Shown: piece after piece, positions 42,785-51,789 of the stretch | Numbering within the stretch: the first letter of the stretch is position 1 | Layout: each line of letters starts with the position of its first letter | Source: Syntrophorhabdaceae bacterium | GTDB taxonomy: Bacteria > Desulfobacterota > Syntrophorhabdia > Syntrophorhabdales > Syntrophorhabdaceae | Reading direction: 5' to 3' | DNA length: 64,000 nt | Assembly: GCA_028698615.1 (NCBI GenBank) | Contig: JAQVWF010000008.1 | Location: forward strand, 1-64,000 | Notes under the pieces: generated by a model | The model's input: the letters and a program-made list of their open reading frames with translations, nothing else | The model's database searches: none | What the model was told of the DNA's origin: nothing | Translations under genes and position numbers: made by a program

Positions 42785-42823
42785 CAACCTATACAATATG
42801 GTGTTCCCATATTGTATAGGTTG
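42785..42823 (+). terminator. perfect 17-bp hairpin after the AmgK-like gene
   Basis: CAACCTATACAATATGG (42785-42801) and CCATATTGTATAGGTTG (42807-42823) are exact complements around a five-base loop TGTTC, starting at the last base-pairs after the kinase stop. There is no clear T-run behind it, so it may be a factor-dependent end, an RNA-stability hairpin or a protein-binding palindrome. The AT-rich sequence to 42900 continues with short partial palindromes. Confidence 0.55.
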
Positions 42824-42972
42824 TATTAACACCGTTGTATGCCATATACAGCTTATATAGACCGTATTACCACACATAAGCAGGACAGGATCTTCTCCCT
42901 TTCTTCTCATCCCGCATCGTGCATTCTGCACCGCCTTTCCTGTTTTCTTTACCGTCTTTTCCGTGGTAGGAT

Positions 42973-44463
42973 ATGGCACGCATGAAACCGATCACCGCTG
43001 TCTGCACCCGCACCGCGGGGCCCCTTTTCCTGCCGGCCTTGAGGAGTCTGGCCGGTTCGGATCTCATCGAAGAGGTCCTGATCGTGTCCCGCGAACCCAT
43101 ACCGGACATCCTTCCCCGATGCACCGTTATCGATACGGGCCCCTTTGCGTCCCGGGAGACCTTTGAAAGAATCCTGGCAAAGGCTGCAACGGAATACCTT
43201 CTCTTCATCCCCAGTTCGATCCCCATGCTCGCCGGGACAGGAGCGCTGGAGAGATTGATCGGGGCCGCACGATCATCAGGCGCGGGAACCACCTATTCTG
43301 ACTTCTACGATGATACGGGGAGGGGGAAGACGCTTCATCCCCTCATCGACTACCAGCCGGGCAGCGTCCGCGATGACTTCAACTTTGGTGCCCTTGCGCT
43401 CCTGAACACCTCCATCATCCGCGACGCACTTCGGAGATACGGCCGCACCCCGCCGCTTCGGCATGCCGCCCTGTACGACGTCAGGCTGAAGATTTCCATG
43501 GACCACGGCATCCATCACGTCGCAGAACCGCTTTACAGCGTCGTAACTCATACGGGGGGTCCTCCCGGCGAGGTGCACTTTGCCTACGTCGATCCCCGCA
43601 ATCAACCCCTTCAGAAGGAAATGGAGGCAGTCTTCACCGACCACCTCAAAAGGATCGGTGCATACCTGCCTCCGGAGAGGCTCAAAGAAATGGAAGAACC
43701 GGCAGAGCCTTTTCCCGTCAGGGCCTCCGTAATAATCCCCGTAAAAAACCGAAGGAAAACCATAGCCGATGCCCTCAACAGCGCCCTCTCACAGGAAACG
43801 GACTTCACATTCAACATTCTCGTCATCGACAATCATTCGACGGACGGGACCACGGAGATAGTCGCCGACATAGCCGGCAAGAACCCGGCGATACGGCACA
43901 TCATCCCCTCCCGGAAAGACCTGGGGATAGGCGGATGCTGGAATATGGGCATCATGGACCATGCCTGCGGCCGCTATGCGGTCCAACTCGATTCCGATGA
44001 CCTCTACGAGAATCACCTTGTCCTCGAGACCATCGTGGATGCGATCCGCGACGGGAGCTACGCGATGGTCGTCGGCTCCTATACCATCGTTAACGAGCGC
44101 TTGGAACAGATACCTCCCGGATTGATCGACCACCGCGAATGGACGAGCGAGAACGGCCACAACAATGCCCTCAGGGTCAATGGCCTCGGGGCTCCCCGGG
44201 CCTTCTCCACGACAGCCATTCGCCGTACAGGCTTTCTCAATGTAAGTTATGGGGAGGACTACGCCGCGGCGCTGAGAATATCCCGGGAATACAGGATCGG
44301 CAGGATCTATGAAAGCCTTTACCTGTGCCGGCGCTGGCAGGGCAACACGGACGCGGCGCTTGACGTGGAGGCTTCCAACAGGAACGACACTTTCAAGGAC
44401 TCGCTCCGCACCGAGGAGATCCTCAAGCGGCAGGAACTGGCCGGGGGAGACCCCCATCCGTGA
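42973..44463 (+). CDS. tandem GT2-type glycosyltransferase
   Basis: A 496-residue protein with two glycosyltransferase family 2-like halves. The second (about 245-490) is complete, with ASVIIPVKNRRKTIADALNS, IDNHSTDGT and the metal-binding LDSDD. The first (about 1-235) is degenerate, with TYSDFYDD as its possible acidic motif. Both are cytoplasmic-type with no membrane helices. It follows the AmgK-like gene after a 188-base spacer and overlaps the DUF4922 gene. It may use a nucleotide sugar made by this cluster; the acceptor is unknown. Confidence 0.8.
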   Translation: MARMKPITAVCTRTAGPLFLPALRSLAGSDLIEEVLIVSREPIPDILPRCTVIDTGPFASRETFERILAKAATEYLLFIPSSIPMLAGTGALERLIGAARSSGAGTTYSDFYDDTGRGKTLHPLIDYQPGSVRDDFNFGALALLNTSIIRDALRRYGRTPPLRHAALYDVRLKISMDHGIHHVAEPLYSVVTHTGGPPGEVHFAYVDPRNQPLQKEMEAVFTDHLKRIGAYLPPERLKEMEEPAEPFPVRASVIIPVKNRRKTIADALNSALSQETDFTFNILVIDNHSTDGTTEIVADIAGKNPAIRHIIPSRKDLGIGGCWNMGIMDHACGRYAVQLDSDDLYENHLVLETIVDAIRDGSYAMVVGSYTIVNERLEQIPPGLIDHREWTSENGHNNALRVNGLGAPRAFSTTAIRRTGFLNVSYGEDYAAALRISREYRIGRIYESLYLCRRWQGNTDAALDVEASNRNDTFKDSLRTEEILKRQELAGGDPHP

Positions 44464-45443
44464 CGGGTGAGATAAAGGACCGCGTCTATGCGAGCTTCGA
44501 CGGGAACGGTCCTCAACGTCTCGAGGATCTCTGCCGGGGACTTCTTTCCGAACAGCAAGCATCCTGGCCGGAGTTGAAACATGCTTACGATTCCCTCGGC
44601 AGCGTCAGGTCGCGGGACATCAGGTGCGACGGGTTCTCGGTCCGCCTCGTATTCAATCCCGGCAGGGCCGTTAACACGATGGCCGCTGTAAGCCCCCCGG
44701 AGATCAGTCAACGGCCCTGTTTCCTGTGCCTCGCCAACCTGCCTGCCGAACAGAAAGGCATCATCTACCGGGGTCAGTTCCTGATCCTGGGAAACCCCAG
44801 ACCCGCATTGCCCTTTCACCTCACCATAGCGCACCTGAGCCATCGCCCTCAGGCTATCAGCGACCATATTGAAATGTTCCTGCAGATAGCGGCGGACCTC
44901 GGACGCGGCTTCACAACCCTCTACAACGGCCCCCGCTGCGGGGCGTCAGCCCCCGACCATCTCCACTTTCAGGCAGTGCCCTCGGGAAAGATGCCCATCG
45001 AGCAGGAACTCGACGCGAAGAGGGACCTCATCTCCATAAGTCCCCGGGTCCGGGCCTCCCGCGTCCCTGTCCTCAGGGCGTCTGGTTTCGGCCGTGAGGT
45101 CGTACTTATCGAAGGGGATGAAACCCCCCTTGTCGCAGCCGCCTTCAGGGACTACATGCAAAGCCTGAAGAATGCCTCGACCTCCACAGAGAGAGCCGAC
45201 GAGGAACCTATGCTGAACGCAGCCGCCTCTTTTGACGGAAAAGGGTGGCGCCTTCTTGTCTTCCCGCGCCGCGCCCATCGCCCGGCGGCCTTTTACAGGG
45301 AAGATGAGGAACGGGTCCTCGTAAGCCCGGCCGTCATGGAAATGGCGGGCATCATAGTCACACCCATGGAGCGCGATTTCTACCGCCTCGACGCCGCCGC
45401 CATCGAGTCCATGTATCGCGAGGTCTCCTTCCATCATGCCTGA
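44460..45443 (+). CDS. DUF4922 HIT-like phosphorylase/transferase
   Basis: A 327-residue protein of the DUF4922 family, related to HIT/galactose-1-phosphate uridylyltransferase proteins. It shows HLTIAHLSHRPQ and the HIT-like motif DHLHFQAV, the equivalent of the nucleophilic histidine strand, plus a possible zinc pair CFLC. Related enzymes move nucleotidyl groups between sugars and phosphates. It starts at GTG inside the stop codon of the GT2 gene, so the two are coupled. The actual reaction is unknown. Confidence 0.75.
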   Translation: MTGEIKDRVYASFDGNGPQRLEDLCRGLLSEQQASWPELKHAYDSLGSVRSRDIRCDGFSVRLVFNPGRAVNTMAAVSPPEISQRPCFLCLANLPAEQKGIIYRGQFLILGNPRPALPFHLTIAHLSHRPQAISDHIEMFLQIAADLGRGFTTLYNGPRCGASAPDHLHFQAVPSGKMPIEQELDAKRDLISISPRVRASRVPVLRASGFGREVVLIEGDETPLVAAAFRDYMQSLKNASTSTERADEEPMLNAAASFDGKGWRLLVFPRRAHRPAAFYREDEERVLVSPAVMEMAGIIVTPMERDFYRLDAAAIESMYREVSFHHA

Positions 45444-45579
45444 AAGAACACTTTGAACCCCGAGATCGGTACCGGGACAATACATTGAAGACCTTTCCAT
45501 CGGCGTCATAATTTCGGTGTGGTTCCTGCGGATTGTGTATTGATATAGTGGCGACATATCTATTAGTATTGGAAGGGGG

Positions 45580-47928
45580 ATGAGGAACCCATTGAAGACG
45601 ATACAGGAATTGACCCGGGAGATATCTCTCCTGAAGAGCAGGATACGTGAACTGGAGCGGTCTGAGGCCCAACACAGAGGGGCCGGGGAAGAACTGAGAT
45701 CCTCCCTGGAGCAGTTGCGCCTGCTTATCGACGCAGGGCCCGATTTTTTCTTCCTCAAGAACCTCGATCTAAGATACCAGCTCGTCAACCTGGCAAACGC
45801 ACAGTTCTTCGGGCTTACCGAGGCCGACATCATCGGAAAGAGCGATTTCGATCTCATGCCCGAGGACGCCGCCGCCGTCTGCCAGCAAAGCGATCGCCTG
45901 GCTATCAGCGAAAAAAGGACCGTGATAGCCACCGAACCCGTCGAAGACAAGTTCTACGAGACCTACAAATTTCCCTTCCTCATCAAAGGCGCGGTCGCCG
46001 GCGTGGCCGGCATAGTCCGCGACATCACCGAGCGCAGACTCGCCGAAGAGGAACTGCGCAAGAGCCGCGCCCTGCTGTCGGATATGATCGAGAACAGCGG
46101 CGCACTCATCTGCGTTAAGGACCGTGACGGGCGCTACGAAATGGTGAACCGCAAATGGGAGGAAGTGACGGGGCTCACCCGTCACAACACCATCGGCAGG
46201 ACAGACGAAGAGCTTTTCCCCGGACCGACGGGGAAACACTTTCGCCTGAACGACCTGGAGGTCATGGGATCGGGATCGGTGGTGGAAAAAGAGGAGATCC
46301 TCGAGGATGACCGCGGACAAAGATTTTTTATTTCCATCAAATTCCCATTGCGCGACCAGAATGGCGCTGTGACCGGCATGTGCGCCATGATCACGGAGAT
46401 CACTGCACGCAAATCAATGGAGGAACAACTTGCCATCAGCAGGGACCGTCTGTCCCGGGCCGAGATCATTTCGCGCTCAGGCAACTGGGAATTCCATATG
46501 GAGACAGAGGCCGTCTTCATGTCAATCGGGGCCCGAAGGATCTTCGGAGTCGGCAAGAGGGCATTAGCCATCCCCGATATAAAGAGAATACCCCTTCCCA
46601 AATATCGGCAGATGCTCGACGAAGCCCTGAACGGCCTTATCGGGGAGGGGCGCCCCTACGACGTGGAGTTCAGGATAAAACGTCCCGACACCGGCCAGAT
46701 AGCGGACATCCACTCCGTGGCGGAGTATGACCGCGATAGAAAAGTGGTCTTTGGGATCATCCAGGATATCACGGACCGCAAGCATCTTGAATCCCAGCTC
46801 CTTCAGGCCAAGAAGCTTGAGGCCATCGGTACTCTCGCCGGCGGCATTGCCCACGACTTCAACAACATTCTCATGGGGATCCAGGGATATGCTTCGATAA
46901 TGATGGCGGAAAAAGCAGAGAGTCCGAGCCATCCCGACTACGAACGTCTCAGGTCCATCGAGGAACAGGTCAAGAGCGCATCCAACCTTACGCGGCAGCT
47001 TCTGGGATTCGCCCGGGCGGGCGGATACGAGATCAGACCCGTTGACATGAACGAGATCGTTCGCGAGAGCTCCTCCATGTTCCACAGGACAAGAAAGGAA
47101 CTGACCATACGCGCAAAATATGAAAGGGACCTGTGGTCCGCCAACGTCGACCGGGGCCAAATAGAACAGGTCCTTCTCAATCTCTACATGAATGCGTGGC
47201 ACGCCATGCCTGCCGGGGGAGAGATACACCTGGAAACCGCCAACGCGGTCATCGACGGCAATTATGGGGCCCTTCATGGCATCCCTCCCGGTGAATACGT
47301 GAGGGTCAGCATTGCAGATACGGGAATGGGGATGGAGGAGGAGACGATGAAACGGGTATTCGACCCCTTCTTCACAACGAAAGAGATGGGGAGGGGCACG
47401 GGCCTGGGGCTCGCGATGGTCTATGGGATCATGAAAGGCCATAAGGGCCTTGTCGATGTCAGGAGCAAACCCGGTCAGGGCACGACATTCACTCTCTATT
47501 TTCCGACATCCGGGAAAAAGGTCCTTCGGGGAAAACGGGCGATGCCGAAGGCCGTAGGGGGTTCAGAAACGATCCTCCTTGTCGATGATGAACAGACGGT
47601 TCTTGTCGTCACCAAGAGGATGCTTGAGTCTCTCGGCTACACCGTGCACGCAATGGACAGCGGGTCGGATGCCGTCTCTTTTTTCAAAGACAGGATGAAC
47701 GGTATCGATCTCATCATGGTCGACATGATCATGCCGAAATTATCGGGGAGCCAGACCTTCGATCGCATCAGGAGCTTAGACCCCTCGGCAAAGGTGCTGC
47801 TCTCAAGCGGCTACAGCATGGACAACGAAGCGCGGCTGATCATGGGTAAAGGATGCACCGGATTCATTCAGAAACCATATAATATCGCCGTGTTATCCCG
47901 GAAGGTCCGGGAGGTGTTGGAAAGATAG
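45580..47928 (+). CDS. soluble PAS-rich hybrid histidine kinase
   Basis: A 782-residue cytoplasmic sensor. An N-terminal coiled coil leads to three PAS domains (about 45-155, 160-285 and 290-405). The phospho-acceptor is His425 in GGIAHDFNN, followed by an ATPase domain with DTGMGM and GTGLGLA, and a receiver with phospho-acceptor Asp715. No membrane segment is present, so the PAS domains must sense something inside the cell (redox or small ligand). The ATG directly abuts GGAAGGGGG; a TTG five codons later ([10 protein letters not shown]) has better spacing. Confidence 0.88.
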   Translation: MRNPLKTIQELTREISLLKSRIRELERSEAQHRGAGEELRSSLEQLRLLIDAGPDFFFLKNLDLRYQLVNLANAQFFGLTEADIIGKSDFDLMPEDAAAVCQQSDRLAISEKRTVIATEPVEDKFYETYKFPFLIKGAVAGVAGIVRDITERRLAEEELRKSRALLSDMIENSGALICVKDRDGRYEMVNRKWEEVTGLTRHNTIGRTDEELFPGPTGKHFRLNDLEVMGSGSVVEKEEILEDDRGQRFFISIKFPLRDQNGAVTGMCAMITEITARKSMEEQLAISRDRLSRAEIISRSGNWEFHMETEAVFMSIGARRIFGVGKRALAIPDIKRIPLPKYRQMLDEALNGLIGEGRPYDVEFRIKRPDTGQIADIHSVAEYDRDRKVVFGIIQDITDRKHLESQLLQAKKLEAIGTLAGGIAHDFNNILMGIQGYASIMMAEKAESPSHPDYERLRSIEEQVKSASNLTRQLLGFARAGGYEIRPVDMNEIVRESSSMFHRTRKELTIRAKYERDLWSANVDRGQIEQVLLNLYMNAWHAMPAGGEIHLETANAVIDGNYGALHGIPPGEYVRVSIADTGMGMEEETMKRVFDPFFTTKEMGRGTGLGLAMVYGIMKGHKGLVDVRSKPGQGTTFTLYFPTSGKKVLRGKRAMPKAVGGSETILLVDDEQTVLVVTKRMLESLGYTVHAMDSGSDAVSFFKDRMNGIDLIMVDMIMPKLSGSQTFDRIRSLDPSAKVLLSSGYSMDNEARLIMGKGCTGFIQKPYNIAVLSRKVREVLER

Positions 47929-47932
47929 AGGG

Positions 47933-47951
47933 TTTCAGCTTTCAGGCTCAA
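47933..47951. repeat. half copy of the TTTCAGG repeat
   Basis: GGTTTCAGCTTTCAGGCTC directly follows the kinase stop codon and matches the left arm of the TTTCAGG family. No right arm follows. It lies between the convergent kinase and Cys-rich genes. Confidence 0.4.
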
Positions 47952-47954
47952 ATC

Positions 47955-48182
47955 TCACGTCCCTCGCCAGCCTGCCACTTTCTTGTAGTCTTCCATGGTC
48001 CAGCAGGAGCGCAGAAAGGGACAGTCCTTGCAAAGCTCCGTCCTGTGCTGCTCAATGAGGTATTGTTTGCCCGAATCCGAATTAATGTTGCGGGATGTCA
48101 TCTCGTCGACACAGGGAGGTGTCCTCGACTTACAGCCGTGCTTGTTGTCGCATCCTATGCAGTAGCCGCTCTTCGGCTTGAT
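47955..48182 (-). CDS. small Cys-rich protein, possible AUC start
   Basis: A 75-codon frame with seven cysteines in two similar motifs, CIGCDNKHGC (Cys8, 11, 17) plus Cys24, and CKDCPFLRSC (Cys51, 54, 60). Each has CX2CX5C spacing, as in SPASM-type iron-sulfur or zinc knuckles. AAGGAGG lies five bases before an ATC codon, and there is no ATG, GTG or TTG upstream in frame, so either AUC is the start or an ATG has mutated. It begins 11 bases after the transglutaminase stop, suggesting translational coupling. No family name is given. Confidence 0.55.
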   Translation of the reverse strand: MKPKSGYCIGCDNKHGCKSRTPPCVDEMTSRNINSDSGKQYLIEQHRTELCKDCPFLRSCWTMEDYKKVAGWRGT

Positions 48183-48193
48183 GTGAGCCTCCT

Positions 48194-48874
48194 TTACGGG
48201 AACCGGTATCCCGACAGCGGCATAACATGGCCCCGGGAAGCGCTCTCATCTATCCACGAGCGTTTTTCGCCCCAGATGGGAGAGATCCTGCCGTAGAGCC
48301 AGTCAAAGGGCAGGTCGGCATGGGGTTCGTACTTTTCAATATACTCCACATAGGGACTCCCGCAAAGGTCCACCGGGCCAAGTACAGCATCATTCTCCCC
48401 GTCAAACTCGCAGGCGGGCACGCCAAGCTTTTCGCAAAGACCCTTGTCGAACGCCGGGGTGACGCTCATCCATCTTCCGTTGACAAAAAGCTGGGTGTAT
48501 CCGTGGCTCGGGAATTCTTCGATACCCGTCTGGGCCTTAAGCTCCCCGGGCATCTTGTGGTTGCGGATCCTCGCGAAGGCAAGCCGGGAGGGAATACCAG
48601 CCGCACGCGCCAGGGCGGCAAGGAGAACAGCCTTCTGGACGCAATATCCCTTGCCTCTCTCAAGAACGGCGCTCGCCCTGAAATCCTCCAGGAATGTGGA
48701 AAGCATGTAGACATTGTAATGGATCTCGTCGCGAACAAAATAGAAGAGCGCCTGCGCCTTGCGCACATCGCCGGCAAGCCCCCCTGCAAGCCCCAGCGAC
48801 GTTTGGCGGATACGATCGTTTTCGCTGTCTATCGTTTCCGTCGGCGCGAGATATATCTGCACATTCTCTCCCAT
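48194..48874 (-). CDS. transglutaminase-like cysteine protease fold protein
   Basis: A 226-residue protein with a bacterial transglutaminase-like core. The triad is Cys78 (GKGYCVQKA), His124 (FPSHGYTQLF) and Asp143 (VTPAFD). The core lacks a signal peptide or membrane segment, so it is probably cytoplasmic. Members of this superfamily are usually proteases or amidases, not cross-linkers. The Cys-rich small protein follows within 12 bases on the same strand and might be its substrate or partner. Confidence 0.85.
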   Translation of the reverse strand: MGENVQIYLAPTETIDSENDRIRQTSLGLAGGLAGDVRKAQALFYFVRDEIHYNVYMLSTFLEDFRASAVLERGKGYCVQKAVLLAALARAAGIPSRLAFARIRNHKMPGELKAQTGIEEFPSHGYTQLFVNGRWMSVTPAFDKGLCEKLGVPACEFDGENDAVLGPVDLCGSPYVEYIEKYEPHADLPFDWLYGRISPIWGEKRSWIDESASRGHVMPLSGYRFP

Positions 48875-48921
48875 TCCCTTCCATCCCTCAAAAGGCGCGG
48901 ACGTTCAAGCGACTCGCGCTC

Positions 48922-49566
48922 TCAATCCGGTTTTGCGCCGATAATGACCTCGTCCGCCAGTTCGTTGGTGTCACCCTCCCGCCCGATCGGGAAGTGTTCC
49001 TCAAGGAGCTGTCCTGCCTCGCCTATCGCCTCAACGAGTGCATTTGCCGCATTTCTCTCCCTGACTCCCCGAGACACCATCTTCGCCAATGTGTCGAGCC
49101 TGGCCTGGGTGATCTTTTCGTGGATCCCTTTATCGGCAAGGACCCATACTTTCCTTTCGAAGAGTGAAATGAAAAAAAGAACGCCCGTGTTCGCCCTCGT
49201 CCTGTAAAGACCCTTTTCGTAAAATGCCCTGACAGCCCTGTCCCGCACCGCCCTCTGGCGGCGCTTGACACCGGTGAAATGGACCTTGAGTAAAGGCACC
49301 TTTCTGAAGAGCGGCCAGGACAAAAGAAAGAAAACGAAGGTCAGGGGAATATACCACAGGAGCGATTCATGGAGAAAGAAAGTGGCAATCAGAAATGCGG
49401 CAACGTTCCCAAGGGTGATCGCCCCCAGGACCTCCGCTTCCCGGTAGCGGCTGCTCGCATCAACGACCATAACGGCGATCTCGCCGATGGTCCTCAATTC
49501 AGCCGAGGAGGTTGCCTCCCTGATCCTCTCCTTTTCAGCGTCAGAAAAAAAATGTAAGGCCTTCAT
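48922..49566 (-). CDS. TPM-domain membrane protein
   Basis: A 214-residue protein. The N-terminal TPM domain opens with FFSDAEKERIREA and GEIAVMVVDAS, followed by two close membrane helices (about 48-85) and a C-terminal part carrying FISLFERKVWVLADKGIHEK, the usual TPM signature. It is the shorter partner of the YgcG-like protein encoded just upstream, and their reading frames meet at a TGATG. The pair with lemA is a common conserved cluster of unknown envelope function. Confidence 0.88.
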   Translation of the reverse strand: MKALHFFSDAEKERIREATSSAELRTIGEIAVMVVDASSRYREAEVLGAITLGNVAAFLIATFFLHESLLWYIPLTFVFFLLSWPLFRKVPLLKVHFTGVKRRQRAVRDRAVRAFYEKGLYRTRANTGVLFFISLFERKVWVLADKGIHEKITQARLDTLAKMVSRGVRERNAANALVEAIGEAGQLLEEHFPIGREGDTNELADEVIIGAKPD

Positions 49567-50495
49567 CACCAGTCCCCCGATGCCCCGCCGCCGCCGAAAC
49601 CGCCGCCGCCGCCGCCGAAACCGCCGCCACTGTCAAATCCTCCTCCGCCGGAAAACCCGCCGCCCGTCCAAAATCCACCGGGGCCGAAACCGCCGCCGCC
49701 TCGGGAGCTCCCCCCGAAAAAGAAGGGAAGGAAAACACCAAGGACGAGACCGAAAATGCCAAGGAGAACCGATGTCAGCAGGGATAGACCCACCAGGGCC
49801 CCTATCGCCGAAAAGCCTATCAGGCCGGCGCCGCCGCCAAGAATGCGGGAGATCCTTCCGAGAACCAACAGAAATGTGGCTCCAAAGATGAGAAGAGGAA
49901 AGACCGATGAAAGACCCCTCTTCCGGGCACCCCGCGGCCTTGCACTATCGGCTTTGAATTCACCCCGGGTTGCATCTATCATTGCGCGGACCCCTGAGGA
50001 AAAACCTCCGTCAAAATCGCCGCGCTTGAACTGCGGATTGATGACGAGCTGCACGATCCGCCCGGCCGTCAGGTCCGTCAGCTTCCCTTCGAGGCCCCGG
50101 CCGACCTCGATGCGCGTCTTACGATCATTCTTGGCGACCAGAAGGATAGCGCCATTATCCTTTCCCTTCTGACCGATCTTCCACGTCTCGGCAACCTTCA
50201 TGGAAAACTCTTCGATAGGTTCGCCCTCGAGAGACGCCATGGTAAGAATGACCATCTGCGTGGAATCCGACTCTTCAAAGTTCTTGAGTTCCTTCTCGAG
50301 TTGGGCGCGAACAACCGGGGATATTATGTTTGCATAGTCGTTGACCCGTCCTTTCAAAGGCGGGACGTCAAGCGCGTGGGCGCCGGTTCCGGTCAGGAAT
50401 ATCATCCACACGGCGAAGAGGAAGACCGCGTATCCCGCGCTACCCCTGTCCCGATGTCTTTTGTCCCTGTTGTTCCCGTAGGCTTCTTTCAACAA
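49566..50495 (-). CDS. YgcG-like TPM-domain protein with Gly-rich tail
   Basis: A 309-residue envelope protein. A signal/anchor segment (about 25-41) leads to a TPM domain (about 50-175: VNDYANIISP, LVAKNDRKTRIEVG). Hydrophobic segments follow, and the protein ends with a tail made almost entirely of Gly, Phe and Ser (GGGFGGGGGGFGGGGASGDW). This is the classic bacterial YgcG layout. It lies between lemA and the second TPM gene, overlapping the latter. In plants and cyanobacteria TPM proteins help repair photosystem II; the bacterial role is unknown. Confidence 0.9.
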   Translation of the reverse strand: MLKEAYGNNRDKRHRDRGSAGYAVFLFAVWMIFLTGTGAHALDVPPLKGRVNDYANIISPVVRAQLEKELKNFEESDSTQMVILTMASLEGEPIEEFSMKVAETWKIGQKGKDNGAILLVAKNDRKTRIEVGRGLEGKLTDLTAGRIVQLVINPQFKRGDFDGGFSSGVRAMIDATRGEFKADSARPRGARKRGLSSVFPLLIFGATFLLVLGRISRILGGGAGLIGFSAIGALVGLSLLTSVLLGIFGLVLGVFLPFFFGGSSRGGGGFGPGGFWTGGGFSGGGGFDSGGGFGGGGGGFGGGGASGDW

Positions 50496-50506
50496 TGGTC
50501 CACCTG

Positions 50507-51091
50507 TCAGAACTTCACTTTTGGCGCTTTTTCAGCCCCAGCCTCAGCTTTGAACGCCTCCTTCTGCGGAAGTTTGAGGATGAACATATTTGTCAGATTG
50601 TTTGGGAAGGTCCGGATGGATGTGTTGAACTCCTGAACCGCCTTGTTGTACCGGGTACGCGCCACGTTTATCCTGTTCTCGGTACCCTCGAGCTGGTTCT
50701 GAAGGTCCCGGAAGTTCTGACTGGCCTTGAGGTCGGGATATCGCTCGACGACAAGAAGGAGCCGCGACAGGGCTCCCCCCATCGATGCCTGCGCCTGCTG
50801 GAATTGTGCCATCGCCTGAGGATTGCCGATCATGTCCTTCGAGACCTGGGCGGATCCCACCTTTGCCCGGGCCTCCGTTACGGCCTGAAGGGTCTCGCTC
50901 TCATGCTTGGCATAGGCCTTCACCGTCTCCACGAGGTTGGGTACCAGGTCGTTGCGCCTCTGGTATGTAGCCTCCACGTCTCCCCATGCCGCCTTCACGG
51001 CTTCATCGTTTCGCTGGATCGTATTGTAGCCGCAGCCTGTGAACATCATCATCGCCAGAGCAATGACCCCGTATAAAAAGGCTCTTCTCAT
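50507..51091 (-). CDS. lemA: LemA-family lipoprotein
   Basis: A 194-residue LemA protein. The signal peptide ends in lipobox MFTGC (Cys20), and the mature part is the helical LemA core with VKAAWGDVEATYQRRNDLVPN and VQEFNTSIRTFPNNL, both hallmarks of the family. LemA proteins are outer-face or periplasmic, extended helical bundles of unknown function, nearly always encoded with TPM/YgcG genes, as here. It is the first gene of the three-gene minus-strand unit. Confidence 0.92.
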   Translation of the reverse strand: MRRAFLYGVIALAMMMFTGCGYNTIQRNDEAVKAAWGDVEATYQRRNDLVPNLVETVKAYAKHESETLQAVTEARAKVGSAQVSKDMIGNPQAMAQFQQAQASMGGALSRLLLVVERYPDLKASQNFRDLQNQLEGTENRINVARTRYNKAVQEFNTSIRTFPNNLTNMFILKLPQKEAFKAEAGAEKAPKVKF

Positions 51092-51217
51092 TAAGTCCTC
51101 CTTTTGCTATGATCAACGCACCTATAGTAGCATTTTCGCGCTATAAAATAAAGACGTCCAACCCTTGACGCAGGGGAAACATGCGTGATACAAAAACGTG
51201 ATGAATGGAGGAAGACA

Positions 51218-51625
51218 GTGAACGACGAGATAAAGAAAAGGACCCAGGAGACCGCAAAAAAACTGTGGACCGGAGGGATCAAAATGGATCCTCCCTACCT
51301 GACATGGAAGGAGTTCGACAAGGATCTGGCCAACGACCTCTCCATGTTCATCACGGGGAATCTTTATTCACGAACGGTCCTTACCCTGCCGGAGCGACAG
51401 ATGGCCGCCTGCGCCATGCTCGCCGCACTCGGTGCGGCCGATGAACTGAAGCTCCATGTCAATGCCGCCCTCAATGTGGGATGCGACCCCAGGAAACTGG
51501 CCGAGGTCTTCTTCCAGCTCGCACCCTATGGAGGGATGCCGCTCGTGAACAAGGCCCTCGAAGTTTTCAGGGATGTTCTCAAGGGCCGCGGTGAATGGGA
51601 GACTTTTACCGGGGGCGGCAAGTAA
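51218..51625 (+). CDS. carboxymuconolactone decarboxylase-family protein
   Basis: A 135-residue helical protein of the CMD/AhpD superfamily. It has the family's LTLPERQMAACAMLAALGA segment and EVFFQLAPYGGMPLVNKALE, corresponding to the conserved C-terminal region of 4-carboxymuconolactone decarboxylases. It lacks the CxxC motif of AhpD, so a peroxidase-type role is unlikely. The GTG start has GGAGG six bases before it; the frame extends to 51185. It may act in aromatic compound metabolism, but no pathway genes lie nearby. Confidence 0.82.
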   Translation: MNDEIKKRTQETAKKLWTGGIKMDPPYLTWKEFDKDLANDLSMFITGNLYSRTVLTLPERQMAACAMLAALGAADELKLHVNAALNVGCDPRKLAEVFFQLAPYGGMPLVNKALEVFRDVLKGRGEWETFTGGGK

Positions 51626-51695
51626 GACCCGTCCTCTGACGGCCGAAACGGGAAACGACGCCGGAAGAACCGCGGGGGCGCCTGACTTATCAAGA

Positions 51696-51740
51696 ACGGA
51701 GGGAATGAAGAACGCTGTCCCGTTCATCCATCCCCTCCGT
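51696..51740. terminator. hairpin between convergent CMD and gdhA genes
   Basis: ACGGAGGGAATGAA (51696-51709) can pair with TTCATCCATCCCCTCCGT (51723-51740), with a small bulge. It lies between two convergent genes and is a likely terminator for the rightward one. There is no strong T-run, so factor-dependent ending is possible. Confidence 0.45.
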
Positions 51741-51758
51741 CGAAATCTTTGACCAGCA

Positions 51759-51779
51759 AAGCTTCATATGTTGAAGCTT
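51759..51779 (-). terminator. hairpin downstream of gdhA
   Basis: AAGCTTCA (51759-51766) and TGAAGCTT (51772-51779) are perfect complements around a five-base loop, just after the gdhA stop on the minus strand. The following bases on that strand are TGCTGG, so the U-tract is short. Confidence 0.45.
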
Positions 51780-51789
51780 CTACACTCTA

